From: Paraburkholderia atlantica
Lineage (GTDB): Bacteria; Pseudomonadota; Gammaproteobacteria; Burkholderiales; Burkholderiaceae
Length of the DNA: 64,000 nt
Assembly: GCF_009362785.1 (NCBI RefSeq)
Contig: NZ_WHNQ01000001.1
Location: 434,001-498,000 of the forward strand
Reading direction: 5' to 3'
Below are positions 1 to 9,018 of this stretch, piece by piece (position 1 is the first letter of the stretch; each line of letters starts with the position of its first letter). Made by a program: the position numbers and the translations under genes. The notes below the pieces were generated by a model, which saw nothing but the letters and a program-made list of their open reading frames with translations, did not search any database and had not been told where the DNA came from.

Positions 1-507
1 GATCTGAGCAATTCACCGATCATGTTGGCTCGCCGATCTAGAGTTGATTAACGAAACACGGAACACCAACCGTCTGAAAATCGAATCGAACCGTCTGACA
101 AAGGTGACGCAATGGTGACGTCGCGCGGGTCACGGGCGCGATGCACGGCACATCAAATGGCCGATAGCTGGAAGCAGAAAAACGCTGTGATGACAGGAGA
201 ACGACGCAATGGATGCCGGAAGCGCCGCACAGCGGGCAACCGCACACCTGGACGAACGCACCGCCTGGCCATGCCGGCGGTGAAACGATTTCCCGAACGC
301 CCGACAGTTACTCTTTCATCGCGAAGTCGCCTAACATCGTGAAAAAGATAATCTGCTGTTTGGCCAGTTTCTTGCCGCATGTTTGTACATGCTTTGTTCG
401 GAATGCTCGTTATTTGATATTGCAGTTCGGCACCCCTGTCAACGTTATTTTTTACGAAAAACCGACTTCGCAAATCACGTCTAAAGCACGCTTCTTCGGA
501 GCCTGAT
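1..507. other. Noncoding region upstream of ldhA-like gene
   Basis: No convincing gene is visible; short ORFs here have arginine/serine-rich shadow-like composition. The GC content drops in the last ~200 bp before the dehydrogenase start, as expected for a promoter region. Two small structures are visible: a direct repeat AACCGTCTGA at 68-77 and 89-98 (21-bp period) and a short hairpin with arms GCATGT/ACATGC at 377-392. Neither has a known function. Confidence 0.6.
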
Positions 508-1503
508 ATGCGCACGATCCTGTTCAGCAGTCGTCAATACGACGTCGATACATTCACCGAAGCCAATGCGGCGCATGGCTATGAGCTGCATTTCCAGGAA
601 TCGCCTCTCGACACAGAGACCGCGATCCTCGCCCATGGCTACGACGTGGTGTGCCCGTTCGTCAACGACAACGTCGACGCCGCCACGCTCGAGCGGCTCC
701 ATGCGGGCGGCACGCGGATGATCGCGCTGCGCTCGGCGGGCTTCAATCACGTCGACCTCGCGGCGGCAGAGCGGCTCGGCATGCCGGTCGCACGTGTGCC
801 GGCCTACTCGCCGTATGCGGTCGCCGAACATGCGGTCGGGCTGATTCTCGCGCTGAACCGGCGCCTGCCGCGCGCGGTCGCGCGCACGCGCGAAGGCGAC
901 TTCTCGCTGCATGGGCTGCTCGGCTTCGATCTGCACGGCAAGACGGTCGGCGTGATCGGCACCGGCATCATCGGCCGGGTATTCGGGCGCATCATGGCGG
1001 GCTTCGGCATGCAGGTACTCGCCTACGACCCGGGGCCGCACGCCGACGAACTGATCGCGCTCGGCGCGCGCTACGTGCCACTCGATACCTTGCTCGCCGA
1101 ATCGGACATCGTCAGTCTGCATTGCCCGCTGCTGCCCGACACCTATCATCTGATCAACCGCGCCGCGCTCGCGAAGATGAAGCGCGGCGCGATGCTGATC
1201 AACACCGGGCGCGGCGGGCTCGTCGAGGCGAACGCCCTGATCGGCGCGTTGAAGGACGGCCAGCTAGGCCATCTCGGGCTCGATGTGTACGAGGAAGAAG
1301 GCGGCATCTTCTTCGAGGATCATTCGAATCTGCCGTTGCAGGATGACGTGCTCGCGCGTCTGTTGATGTTCCCGAACGTGATCGTCACCGCGCACCAGGC
1401 ATTCTTCACGCGCGAGGCGATGACCGAGATCGCGCAGACCACGCTCGCGAACATCGCGGCGTGGCAAGCGGGCACGCCGCGCAACGTCGTGCAGGCGGGG
1501 TAG
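508..1503 (+). CDS. ldhA: D-lactate dehydrogenase-type 2-hydroxyacid dehydrogenase
   Basis: A 331-residue NAD-dependent D-2-hydroxyacid dehydrogenase, most like fermentative D-lactate dehydrogenase (pyruvate + NADH to D-lactate), cytosolic. The Rossmann motif GTGIIG lies at ~151-156. The family's catalytic triad is in place: Arg235 (in NTGRGG), Glu264 and His296 (in TAHQAFF), the same spacing as classical D-LDHs. Length is normal. It stands alone, with a long noncoding leader and the next gene convergent. Exact substrate (pyruvate versus another 2-keto acid) cannot be read from sequence. Confidence 0.9.
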   Translation: MRTILFSSRQYDVDTFTEANAAHGYELHFQESPLDTETAILAHGYDVVCPFVNDNVDAATLERLHAGGTRMIALRSAGFNHVDLAAAERLGMPVARVPAYSPYAVAEHAVGLILALNRRLPRAVARTREGDFSLHGLLGFDLHGKTVGVIGTGIIGRVFGRIMAGFGMQVLAYDPGPHADELIALGARYVPLDTLLAESDIVSLHCPLLPDTYHLINRAALAKMKRGAMLINTGRGGLVEANALIGALKDGQLGHLGLDVYEEEGGIFFEDHSNLPLQDDVLARLLMFPNVIVTAHQAFFTREAMTEIAQTTLANIAAWQAGTPRNVVQAG

Positions 1504-1547
1504 CGGTGATAACCGGGGCGTATGCGAATTGCCGCGGACCGCGAAAG

Positions 1548-2171
1548 TTAGACGTCGCTGTCGCCGCCCAGGTGGGTCGCGCGAATCTCGGTGCGGGCAT
1601 CATCGGCCGCACCGCACAGCTCACGCAGCAATGCCGCCTCGCGCTCGTGCACTTCGACCGGACACCAGCGCGCGCCCGCCTCGGCCAGGTAGCGCGCGCG
1701 ATGCTGGCCGTTGCGAAACGCCACCACCCCCTCGCGCTCGATGCCTATCCAGCCGAGCAGTCCCGGCGCGCGACGCGTGGAGATCGTGACGTAGGGCATC
1801 TGCGGAATGCGCGCGCTGTCGGGATCGAGAAACTCGCGAATGCCGCGGACCTTGCCCGCGTGCCATTCGGCGACCGGCTTCAGCACGTAATCGGTGTTGT
1901 CGCGATTCGCGCACACGAGCAGCTTGCGCAGATCGACGAGCACCACCTGGTGACGTGTGCCGTCGGTGACGAATACGCGTTTCAGACGCACGTGGTCGTA
2001 CCACGAGTGCTCGCGCAACGGCACGATCCAGACTGTTTCGGCGCTGGTCGGCGCGGCGGCCGGCGATGAATTGGGCAAAGGCAGGGACAAAGGCACACTC
2101 GGCAAGCTGGCGGCAGGACGCCAGCGCATTAATAGAGCGCTAACGCTACGAGCCGGATGTGACGGAAACAT
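1548..2171 (-). CDS. ParB/Srx-fold-like protein, plasmid fertility-inhibition (FiwA/Osa)-like
   Basis: A 207-residue protein. The N-terminal ~45 residues are low-complexity (Ser/Pro/Ala) and may not be conserved, so the true start could be internal. From ~46 (VWIVPLRE) the sequence looks like a compact globular domain. It has a central GQHRARYL element (~residue 160), which resembles the Gly-x-His-Arg motif of ParB/sulfiredoxin-fold nucleases. By memory it resembles Burkholderia proteins annotated as plasmid fertility inhibition factor family (FiwA/Osa). It sits alone, convergent with ldhA, with no plasmid or conjugation gene nearby. Role on the chromosome is unknown. Confidence 0.65.
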   Translation of the reverse strand: MFPSHPARSVSALLMRWRPAASLPSVPLSLPLPNSSPAAAPTSAETVWIVPLREHSWYDHVRLKRVFVTDGTRHQVVLVDLRKLLVCANRDNTDYVLKPVAEWHAGKVRGIREFLDPDSARIPQMPYVTISTRRAPGLLGWIGIEREGVVAFRNGQHRARYLAEAGARWCPVEVHEREAALLRELCGAADDARTEIRATHLGGDSDV

Positions 2172-2271
2172 GACGGCCTACCGGATTAACTACGCTGCAT
2201 GAACGGTTGGCAACATTGCCTGATCAACAGGCGAGCACGGCGCTTCAGATACCCTTCAGGTATACATAACG

Positions 2272-3105
2272 ATGATAGCCACCGAATATTTCAATAACCA
2301 TGTTCGAATCGAGTCGGATGACGTCGCCGGCGTCGCGACGATCGTGCTGGACCGGCCCGCGCGGCGCAACGCGGTCGATCGGCAGGTGGCCGACGCGTTG
2401 AGCGCCGCGTTCAGCCGCTTCGAGGCCGAGCCCGCATGGCGTGCGGCCGTGCTGTTCGGCGCCGGCGGCACGTTTTGCGCGGGCGCCGACCTGACCGCGC
2501 TCGCCGATGACACCCGCCGCAACGAGCTGCACGCCGACGGCAGCGGCCCGGGTCCGATGGGACCGACACGCACACGCTTCAGCAAGCCGGTGATCGCCGC
2601 GATCGCCGGCTATGCGGTCGCGGGTGGACTCGAGCTTGCCGCGATGTGCGATCTGCGCGTCGTCGAGGAAGACGCGGTGCTCGGCGTGTTCTGCCGGCGC
2701 GTCGGCATTCCGCTGATCGACGGCGGCACGATCCGGCTGCCGCGACTGATCGGTTTGTCGCGCGCGCTCGATCTGATCCTGACCGGCCGCGCGGTCGATG
2801 CGCGCGAGGCGCTCGCGTTCGGGCTCGCCAACCGCGTGGTGCCGAAGGGCGAAGCGCGCGCGGCCGCCGAGCAACTGGCCGCGGAACTTGCCGCGTTTCC
2901 GCAGGCAGCGCTGCTCGCCGATCGCCGTTCCGTGCTCGAGAACAGCATGCTGGACGATCTCGCCGAGGCGTTGCGGCGCGAAGGCGCGGGCGGCTACGCG
3001 GCGGTGTTCGCCGAGGGCGTGGCGGGCGCGGCGCGCTTTGCGTCGGGTGCGGGCCGCCATGGCGACACGTTGGACGCGGACCAGCCGGCGCCACCCAGCA
3101 GTTGA
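2272..3105 (+). CDS. Enoyl-CoA hydratase/isomerase (crotonase) family protein
   Basis: A 277-residue crotonase-fold protein, expected to act on an acyl-CoA thioester in the cytosol. The oxyanion-hole segments are visible: GGTFCAGADL around residues 65-75 and AGYAVAGGLELA around 110-121. A following RRVGIPLIDGGT stretch occupies the position of the catalytic acid region. The C-terminus is a short low-complexity tail. It is followed 34 bp later by an SRPBCC protein, so the two may be cotranscribed. The specific substrate is not determinable; crotonases of this subgroup are often annotated only as enoyl-CoA hydratase. Confidence 0.85.
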   Translation: MIATEYFNNHVRIESDDVAGVATIVLDRPARRNAVDRQVADALSAAFSRFEAEPAWRAAVLFGAGGTFCAGADLTALADDTRRNELHADGSGPGPMGPTRTRFSKPVIAAIAGYAVAGGLELAAMCDLRVVEEDAVLGVFCRRVGIPLIDGGTIRLPRLIGLSRALDLILTGRAVDAREALAFGLANRVVPKGEARAAAEQLAAELAAFPQAALLADRRSVLENSMLDDLAEALRREGAGGYAAVFAEGVAGAARFASGAGRHGDTLDADQPAPPSS

Positions 3106-3139
3106 GACGCGCTCACCTGAAACGAAAAGAGGAACTGCG

Positions 3140-3532
3140 ATGGCTACGATCTACCGGGAAATCGCCGTGGAAATCGCCGCGGCCGATGCATGGGCGGCGC
3201 TGCGCGATCCCGCCGACGTCGCTCGCGTGTTCGCGGGTGTGCTGACCGAGGCGCGCATGGACGGCGAACTGCGCTGGGTCACGTTCGCCGACGGCACCGT
3301 GGTCGAGGAACGCGTGATCGCCGTCGACGATGCGCACCTGCGGCTCGCCTACTCGGTAGGCGGCGGACGCTTCGAGCATCATCACTCGACGTTGCAGGTC
3401 GTCGCCGACACGCCCGCGCGCTGCCGCGTGATCTGGATCAGCGACTTCAAGCCCGACGAGCGCGCCAACGTGGTCGAAATGCTGGTGGATGCGGGCTGCG
3501 CGGCGCTGCAGCGCAACCTCGCGCGACACTGA
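3140..3532 (+). CDS. SRPBCC-family (START/Bet v1-like) protein
   Basis: A 130-residue protein starting MATIYREIAVEI. It has the pattern of polyketide-cyclase/START-like SRPBCC proteins: an N-terminal strand, a helix with AWAALRDPADVARVF, then alternating strands, and a long C-terminal amphipathic helix (VVEMLVDAGCAALQRNL). These proteins bind hydrophobic ligands in a deep pocket; the ligand here is unknown. A GAGGAA ribosome-binding site at 3129-3134 supports ATG 3140 rather than a longer reading of the frame. It lies directly downstream of the crotonase gene. Confidence 0.8.
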   Translation: MATIYREIAVEIAAADAWAALRDPADVARVFAGVLTEARMDGELRWVTFADGTVVEERVIAVDDAHLRLAYSVGGGRFEHHHSTLQVVADTPARCRVIWISDFKPDERANVVEMLVDAGCAALQRNLARH

Positions 3533-3703
3533 GCGCCGCCTTCCACAAAAACAACAGCTTTCCCGACGGCCTGCAAGGCAGATTTGACTTAGGTAGAATC
3601 CCCTACTGTTTTCCCCTATCCGGCGACAGCGTTTCCGCCTTCGGAAACGCCCGCCCGGCGCCCGATTTTCGCGCCGCTTCACGTATCACACCCCATCGTC
3701 GCC

Positions 3704-4861
3704 ATGCCTTTGCCCCTGCTTGCTCTTGCCGTTGCCGCGTTTGGAATCGGTACCACCGAGTTCGTCATCATGGGGCTGTTGCCCGACGTCGCGCGCGATC
3801 TGTCGGTGTCGATTCCGGCGGCTGGCATGCTGGTGTCCGCGTATGCGCTCGGCGTGACGATCGGCGCGCCGATCGTCGCGATCGCGGTCGCCAACATGCC
3901 GCGCAAGAAAGCGTTGATGAGCCTGATCGGCGTGTTCATCGTCGGCAATCTGCTGTGTGCGATCGCGCCGGGTTACGCGGTGCTGATGGCCGCGCGCATC
4001 GTCACCGCGTTCTGCCACGGCGCGTTTTTCGGCATCGGCTCGGTGGTCGCGGCCGGGCTCGTCGCGCCGAATCGCCGCGCGCAGGCGATCGCGCTGATGT
4101 TCACCGGCCTCACGCTCGCCAATGTGCTGGGCGTGCCGCTCGGCACCGCGCTCGGCCAGGCGGTCGGCTGGCGCGCCACATTCTGGGCCGTGACCGGCAT
4201 CGGCGTGCTGGCGGCGGCCGCCCTCGCGGTGTGCCTGCCCGCGAAGATCGAGATGCACAAGGCGAGCCTCGTGCGCGAATTCAGCGTGCTGAAGAACCCG
4301 CAGGTGCTGATGGTGCTCGGCATCAGCGTGCTCGCGTCGGCGAGCCTGTTTTCGACCTTCACCTACATCACGCCGATTCTCGAAGACGTGACCGGTTTCA
4401 CGCCGCACGCAGTCACGCTGGTGCTGCTGCTGTTCGGCCTCGGGCTGACGGTCGGCAGCACGCTCGGCGGCAAGCTCGCGGACTGGCGGCTGATGCCGTC
4501 GCTGGTCGCGTTCCTGATGGCGATCGTCGTGATCCTGTGCGTATTCGCGGGCACGATGCACGCGCGCATTCCGGCGATGCTGACCGTGTTCGTGTGGGGT
4601 GTGCTCGCATTCGCGATCGTGCCGCCGCTGCAGATGCTGATCGTCGATCGTGCTAGCCACGCGCCGAATCTTGCGTCGACGCTGAATCAGGGCGCGTTCA
4701 ACCTCGGCAATGCGACCGGTGCGTGGCTCGGCGGCATGGCGATCGGCGCCGGCGCGCCGCTGACGACGCTGCCGTGGGTCGGCGTCGCGACCGCGTTGGG
4801 TGCGCTGTTGTTGACGTTGTGGTCGGTGTCGATCGAGCGGCGGGTGGCGGTGGCGGGGTGA
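3704..4861 (+). CDS. MFS transporter, DHA1 family (AraJ/PbuE-like efflux)
   Basis: A 385-residue major facilitator with 12 predicted hydrophobic segments. The N-terminal segment GIGTTEFVIMGLLPDVARD and the GAPIVA segment after TM2 are typical of the DHA1 subgroup containing AraJ, PbuE and Bcr-like drug or sugar/purine effluxers. It would be an inner-membrane proton-coupled exporter; substrate unknown. A -10-like TAGAAT at 3595-3600 precedes a ~100-nt leader. The gene is monocistronic, followed by a decayed region. Confidence 0.85.
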   Translation: MPLPLLALAVAAFGIGTTEFVIMGLLPDVARDLSVSIPAAGMLVSAYALGVTIGAPIVAIAVANMPRKKALMSLIGVFIVGNLLCAIAPGYAVLMAARIVTAFCHGAFFGIGSVVAAGLVAPNRRAQAIALMFTGLTLANVLGVPLGTALGQAVGWRATFWAVTGIGVLAAAALAVCLPAKIEMHKASLVREFSVLKNPQVLMVLGISVLASASLFSTFTYITPILEDVTGFTPHAVTLVLLLFGLGLTVGSTLGGKLADWRLMPSLVAFLMAIVVILCVFAGTMHARIPAMLTVFVWGVLAFAIVPPLQMLIVDRASHAPNLASTLNQGAFNLGNATGAWLGGMAIGAGAPLTTLPWVGVATALGALLLTLWSVSIERRVAVAG

Positions 4862-4931
4862 GCTTGCCGGCCGAACTCGTGGTTCGAGAACGCGATCACA
4901 CCGTTCTGCACTTTGCCTATAAACCTCTTCG

Positions 4932-5300
4932 ATGAAGCATCCCACCGTCTACACGACTACCCCTGCCACTGGCGTTTCCGCCGTCGTGCGGTGGGATGAA
5001 CAAACGATGCTTGTCGATCAGCATCACCGGTTGACCGGATTGGACTTTTACACCAATCCCGAGCGATGGACCGTCCGCACGTCCGCATTCGCAGACCCAA
5101 GCGAAGAAATTCCGCACATCGATTCAGAATTCGACGCACACGGACATGCAGACGACATGGGCGCGCCGGAGGTCTTTACGAGCCTCGCGACGGCACCCTT
5201 TATCTGTCGTGGGGTGACGTGTCTCACTGGTACGGTCTTGCGCCAACGCTCGCGATCGGCGTCGATGACGACAAGCGTCTCACGCAAATCCGTCTGAGCG
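4932..5300 (+). pseudogene. Frameshifted small ORF of unknown family
   Basis: An ATG at 4932 opens a frame with protein-like composition (MKHPTVYTTTPATGVSAVVR...) up to about 5160. After that, the plausible protein continues in a different frame (LYEPRDGTLYLSWGDVSHWY...) to about 5300. A one-base deletion near 5155-5175 would restore one reading of ~120 residues. I do not recognise the family; the second half loosely recalls small DUF2283-like domains (weak). Its 3' end runs straight into an unrelated transporter fragment. Confidence 0.5.
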
Positions 5301-5693
5301 GTCTGGCTCGCCGACCGGCTCGGCCGCGAACGCGTGCATATCGGCTGCGGCATCGTGGTCGTCGCGTTGTTGCCGCTGCTGCCGTGGGCAGTCGGCTCGC
5401 CGTGGCTGCGCTGGCCGCTGCTGTACGTGCTCGGCGCGGCCGCGGGAGCGATCTACACGCTGTCGCTGGTGGCCTGCGGCGAGCGCTTTCGCGGGGTCGC
5501 GCTGGTGTCGGCGAGTTCGCTGGTCGGCGCGTCGTGGAGCGCGGCGAGCTTCGGCGGCCCGCTCGTCGCCGGCGCGTTGATGAAAACGGTCGGTCACGAT
5601 GCGGTGGTCGGCGTGCTGTTGTGCGCGGCGCTCGCGTTTCTGGTGGCGGCGTGGTGGGAGCGTCGGCGGATCACGCTGCGGGTGGCGAGTTGA
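5298..5693 (+). pseudogene. C-terminal fragment of an MFS transporter
   Basis: From ~5301 the frame reads VWLADRLGRERVHIGCG, the conserved loop of an MFS protein (LADRLGR). It continues for four hydrophobic segments (e.g. LLYVLGAAAGAIYTLSLVAC, GPLVAGALM) to a stop at 5693. Only the last third of a ~400-residue transporter is present. There is no start region, and the upstream sequence belongs to a different, frameshifted ORF. The simplest reading is a deletion that fused two genes. A GTG at 5334 could in principle give a 119-residue product. Confidence 0.7.
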
Positions 5694-5818
5694 CGATTAG
5701 ACGCTAGTTGCTGGCTTTTACGATCTATACGCCGGGTGATAATCTTCAACCCACGTTGCGCGGGCACTCGACACGGCCCATATTTTGTGGTGCCACCGCA
5801 AGCAACGGGGAGTCCGCC

Positions 5819-7612
5819 ATGGTCTCGATGCGCCTGTTGCTCCGTGCCACCCTGTTGGGCACGGCGATCGCGGTAGCCGCGGTCGTCGCCGCAAACTGTG
5901 GAGGCGGCGGAGGCGGAAACAGCAGTGCCCCGACGGGCACGAGCGCCGGCGGCAGCGCCGCATCGGGCGCATCGACGCCAGCCGCGGCAAGCGGCGGCAG
6001 CACCACCACTGGTGGCACCACGAGCGGCGGCACCGGCACCGGTAGCGCCGGCACCTCGGGCAGCGGTTCGGGCACGTCGATGGGCGGCACCTCGGCGGCA
6101 GCCGTGCAGGACGTGCTCACCTATCACAACGACATCGCGCGCACCGGCCAGAACCTCGGCGAAACCACGCTGACGCCCGCCAACGTGACGGCCGCGACGT
6201 TCGGCAAAGTCGGCTTCTTTAGTGTCGACGGCAAGGTCGACGCGCAACCGCTATTCGTCACTTCGCTGGCGATCGAGGGCGGCACGCACAACGTGCTGTA
6301 CGTCGCGACCGAGAACGATAGCGTCTACGCATTCGATGCCGACACCGGCGCGACCCTGTGGCAGGTGCGCACGCTCGGCAGCGGCGAAACCCCGAGTGAC
6401 GACCTCGGCTGCAGCCAGATCGTGAACACGATCGGCATCACCTCGACACCGGTGATTGACCGTTCGCGCGGCACGCACGGCACGATCTATGTCGTCGCGA
6501 TGTCGAAGGACGCGGCCGGTGGCTACCATCATCGCATTCACGCGCTCGACCTCGCGACCGGCGCCGAACTGCTGAACGGCCCCACCGAAGTCGCCGTCGC
6601 CTCTTACCCGGGCACCGGCGCGGGCAATACGAACGGCGTCCTGCCGTTCACCACGCCGTTGTACGCGGAGCGCGCGGGGCTGCTATTGCTCGGCAGCACG
6701 CTTTACACGTCATGGACCTCGCACTGCGACCACGGCGGCTACACGGGCTGGATCATGGGCTACGGCGCCGACACGTTGCAGCAGACCACCGTGCTCAACG
6801 TGACACCTAACGGCATCGGCGGCGCGATCTGGATGAGCGGCGCGGGACCGGCGTCGGACGGCTCGTCGATCTATCTGCTCGATGCCAACGGCACCTTCGA
6901 AACGACGATGACCTCGAGCGGCTTTCCGGCCAACAACGATTTCGGCAATACGTTCCTGAAGCTCGGCACGTCGGGCGGCCTGTCGGTCGCGGACTATTTC
7001 GCGATGACGAACGTCGTGCAGGAGGCCAACGACGACATCGACCTCGGCTCCGGCGGCGCACTGGTGCTGCCGGACCTGACCGACGCGAACGGCGTCGTGC
7101 AGCATCTGACGCTCGGCGCGGGCAAGGACAGCACCATCTACGTGCTGAATCGCGATTCGATGGGCAAGTTCAACCCGACGACCAACAACATCTATCAGGA
7201 GATTCCCGCGCAGCTGGCCGGCGGCGAGTTCGGCATGCCCGCCTATTTCAACGGGCGCGTGTATTTCGGCTCGGTCGGCGATCATCTGAAGGCGTTCACC
7301 GTGACCAACGCGAAGCTGTCGATCACACCGACCGCGCAAAGCGCGATGACGTTCGCCTATCCCGGCACGACGCCGAGCATCTCGGCGAATGGCACGACGA
7401 ATGGCATCGTATGGGCCGCCGAAAACGGCAACGTCGCGGCACTGCATGCATTCGACCCGGCCACGCTCAACGAGCTGTACAACAGCAACCAGATGGGCAC
7501 GCGCGATCAGTTCGGCACCGGCAACAAGTTCATCACACCGATGATCGCGAACGGCAAGGTGTATGTCGGCACGACGAATGGCGTGGCCGTGTTCGGGCTG
7601 CTGGGCGGCTGA
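5819..7612 (+). CDS. Exported PQQ-type beta-propeller (quinoprotein-like/BamB-like) protein
   Basis: A 597-residue protein starting MVSMRLLLRATLLG. It has a hydrophobic signal segment ending near a Cys (VVAANCGGGG, ~residue 28), which could be a noncanonical lipobox. A ~75-residue Gly/Ser/Thr linker follows. The remainder has repeated propeller blades such as NVLYVATENDSVYAFDADTGATLW, typical of PQQ-like repeats (BamB, quinoprotein dehydrogenases). Catalytic PQQ residues are not evident to me, so a structural or binding role is as likely as dehydrogenase activity. It probably acts in the periplasm or anchored to a membrane. Monocistronic, ending at a strong hairpin. Confidence 0.75.
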   Translation: MVSMRLLLRATLLGTAIAVAAVVAANCGGGGGGNSSAPTGTSAGGSAASGASTPAAASGGSTTTGGTTSGGTGTGSAGTSGSGSGTSMGGTSAAAVQDVLTYHNDIARTGQNLGETTLTPANVTAATFGKVGFFSVDGKVDAQPLFVTSLAIEGGTHNVLYVATENDSVYAFDADTGATLWQVRTLGSGETPSDDLGCSQIVNTIGITSTPVIDRSRGTHGTIYVVAMSKDAAGGYHHRIHALDLATGAELLNGPTEVAVASYPGTGAGNTNGVLPFTTPLYAERAGLLLLGSTLYTSWTSHCDHGGYTGWIMGYGADTLQQTTVLNVTPNGIGGAIWMSGAGPASDGSSIYLLDANGTFETTMTSSGFPANNDFGNTFLKLGTSGGLSVADYFAMTNVVQEANDDIDLGSGGALVLPDLTDANGVVQHLTLGAGKDSTIYVLNRDSMGKFNPTTNNIYQEIPAQLAGGEFGMPAYFNGRVYFGSVGDHLKAFTVTNAKLSITPTAQSAMTFAYPGTTPSISANGTTNGIVWAAENGNVAALHAFDPATLNELYNSNQMGTRDQFGTGNKFITPMIANGKVYVGTTNGVAVFGLLGG

Positions 7613-7669
7613 ACCGGACGACGCGCCGAGTCATTGCGACGCGACACGCCCGTGGTCTCGCACCAACGA

Positions 7670-7698
7670 CGAGGGCCGGCATTCGCTGCCGGCCCTCG
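7670..7698. terminator. Bidirectional hairpin between propeller gene and fahA
   Basis: A 12-bp perfect stem (CGAGGGCCGGCA / TGCCGGCCCTCG) with a 5-nt loop lies between two convergent genes. It lacks a clear U-tract, so it may be a Rho-assisted or partial terminator. Confidence 0.6.
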
Positions 7699-7719
7699 CT
7701 GATCGTGACTGCCGCGCGC

Positions 7720-9018
7720 TCACTCTCGCGCCGGCAGAAGCTCTCCGGCACACGCGCCGAACCCCACGCGATACCCGTCGCCCTGGCACCAGCCGACCAG
7801 CGTCAACTCATCGCCGTCCTCGATGAACGTGCGCGTACCGCCCTCCTGCAACTCCAGCGGCTTCTTGCCGTTCCACGTCAGTTCGAGCAGGCTGCCGTAC
7901 GAATCCTCGGTCGGACCGCTGATCGTCCCGGAGCCCATCAGGTCGCCCACCCGCGTATTGCAGCCCGCCACCGTGTGATGCGCGAGCTGCTGCGCCATCG
8001 TCCAGTACATGTATTTGAAGTTGGTCCGCGCGATCGTGCTCGCTTGCCGCGCGTGTGGCGCGCGCAAGCTCACTTCGAGATGAATGTCGAATGCATGCTT
8101 CCCTTGATGCCGCAGATACGCGAGCGGCTCCGGCTCCTGCACCGGCTGCGCGACGCGGAATGGTTCGAGCGCATCGAGCGTGACGACCCACGGCGAGATT
8201 GTCGTCGCGAAGGTCTTAGCGTTGAACGGGCCGAGCGGCACGTATTCCCATTGCTGGATGTCGCGCGCGCTCCAGTCGTTCAGCAGCACCATGCCGAAGA
8301 TGTGCGCCTCCGCGTCCTCGCACGCGATCGGCTCGCCCAGCGCATTGCCGCCGCCGATAATGAAACCCGTCTCCAGTTCGATATCGAGCTTGCGGCACGC
8401 GCCGAACACCGGGCGCTCCTGATCGGGCAGCTTGAGTTGACCATTGGGGCGACGCACCGGCGTACCGCTCACGACGACCGACGACGCCCGTCCGTTGTAA
8501 CCGATCGGCATCTCCGACCAGTTCGGCAGCAGCGCATTCTTCGGATCGCGGAACATCGCGCCGACATTGGTCGCGTGTTCCTTCGATGAATAGAAATCCG
8601 TGTAGCCCGGAATCTGCACCGGCAGATGCAAACGCGCGTCGGCCGCACGCACGAGCACCTTCGCGCGCAACGCGGCAGCGTCGCGCAGCGTCGCGGTGTC
8701 GCGCGCGAGCAGTTGGCTCAACTGGATTCGAACGCCGCGCCATGCGTCGCGGCCGAGCGCGATGAAATCGTTCAGCGCATCGCGCGCGAACACATTCTGC
8801 GGCGGCGCGTTCAGCAGACCTGCTTCCTGCAACGCGGCGAGATCGACGATCTGATCGCCGATCGCGACGCCCACGCGCCGCGCGTCGTTGCCACGGTCGC
8901 TGAAAATGCCGAACGGCAGATTCTGGATCGGGAAGTCGCTGGCCGGCTCGTTGGCCGACTCGATCCAGCTCTTGCGCGACGCATCGAGCGTCGCCTGGAG
9001 ATCGTTCACCGCGTTCAT
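7720..9018 (-). CDS. fahA: Fumarylacetoacetase
   Basis: A 432-residue fumarylacetoacetase, last enzyme of tyrosine/homogentisate degradation. It hydrolyses 4-fumarylacetoacetate to fumarate and acetoacetate (cytosol, divalent-metal dependent). The N-terminal SH3-like domain contains [13 protein letters not shown]. The C-terminal FAH domain has the metal/active-site segments [28 protein letters not shown] and [18 protein letters not shown]. The ATG at 9018 overlaps the hmgA stop in an ATGA arrangement, which fixes the start and implies translational coupling. A longer open frame upstream is just hmgA antiparallel-frame shadow. Confidence 0.95.
   Translation of the reverse strand: MNAVNDLQATLDASRKSWIESANEPASDFPIQNLPFGIFSDRGNDARRVGVAIGDQIVDLAALQEAGLLNAPPQNVFARDALNDFIALGRDAWRGVRIQLSQLLARDTATLRDAAALRAKVLVRAADARLHLPVQIPGYTDFYSSKEHATNVGAMFRDPKNALLPNWSEMPIGYNGRASSVVVSGTPVRRPNGQLKLPDQERPVFGACRKLDIELETGFIIGGGNALGEPIACEDAEAHIFGMVLLNDWSARDIQQWEYVPLGPFNAKTFATTISPWVVTLDALEPFRVAQPVQEPEPLAYLRHQGKHAFDIHLEVSLRAPHARQASTIARTNFKYMYWTMAQQLAHHTVAGCNTRVGDLMGSGTISGPTEDSYGSLLELTWNGKKPLELQEGGTRTFIEDGDELTLVGWCQGDGYRVGFGACAGELLPARE

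Noticed and set aside
377..392. Short inverted repeat upstream of the D-lactate dehydrogenase gene
   Set aside because: Six-base arms with a 4-nt loop are expected by chance at this scale; no match to a known operator.
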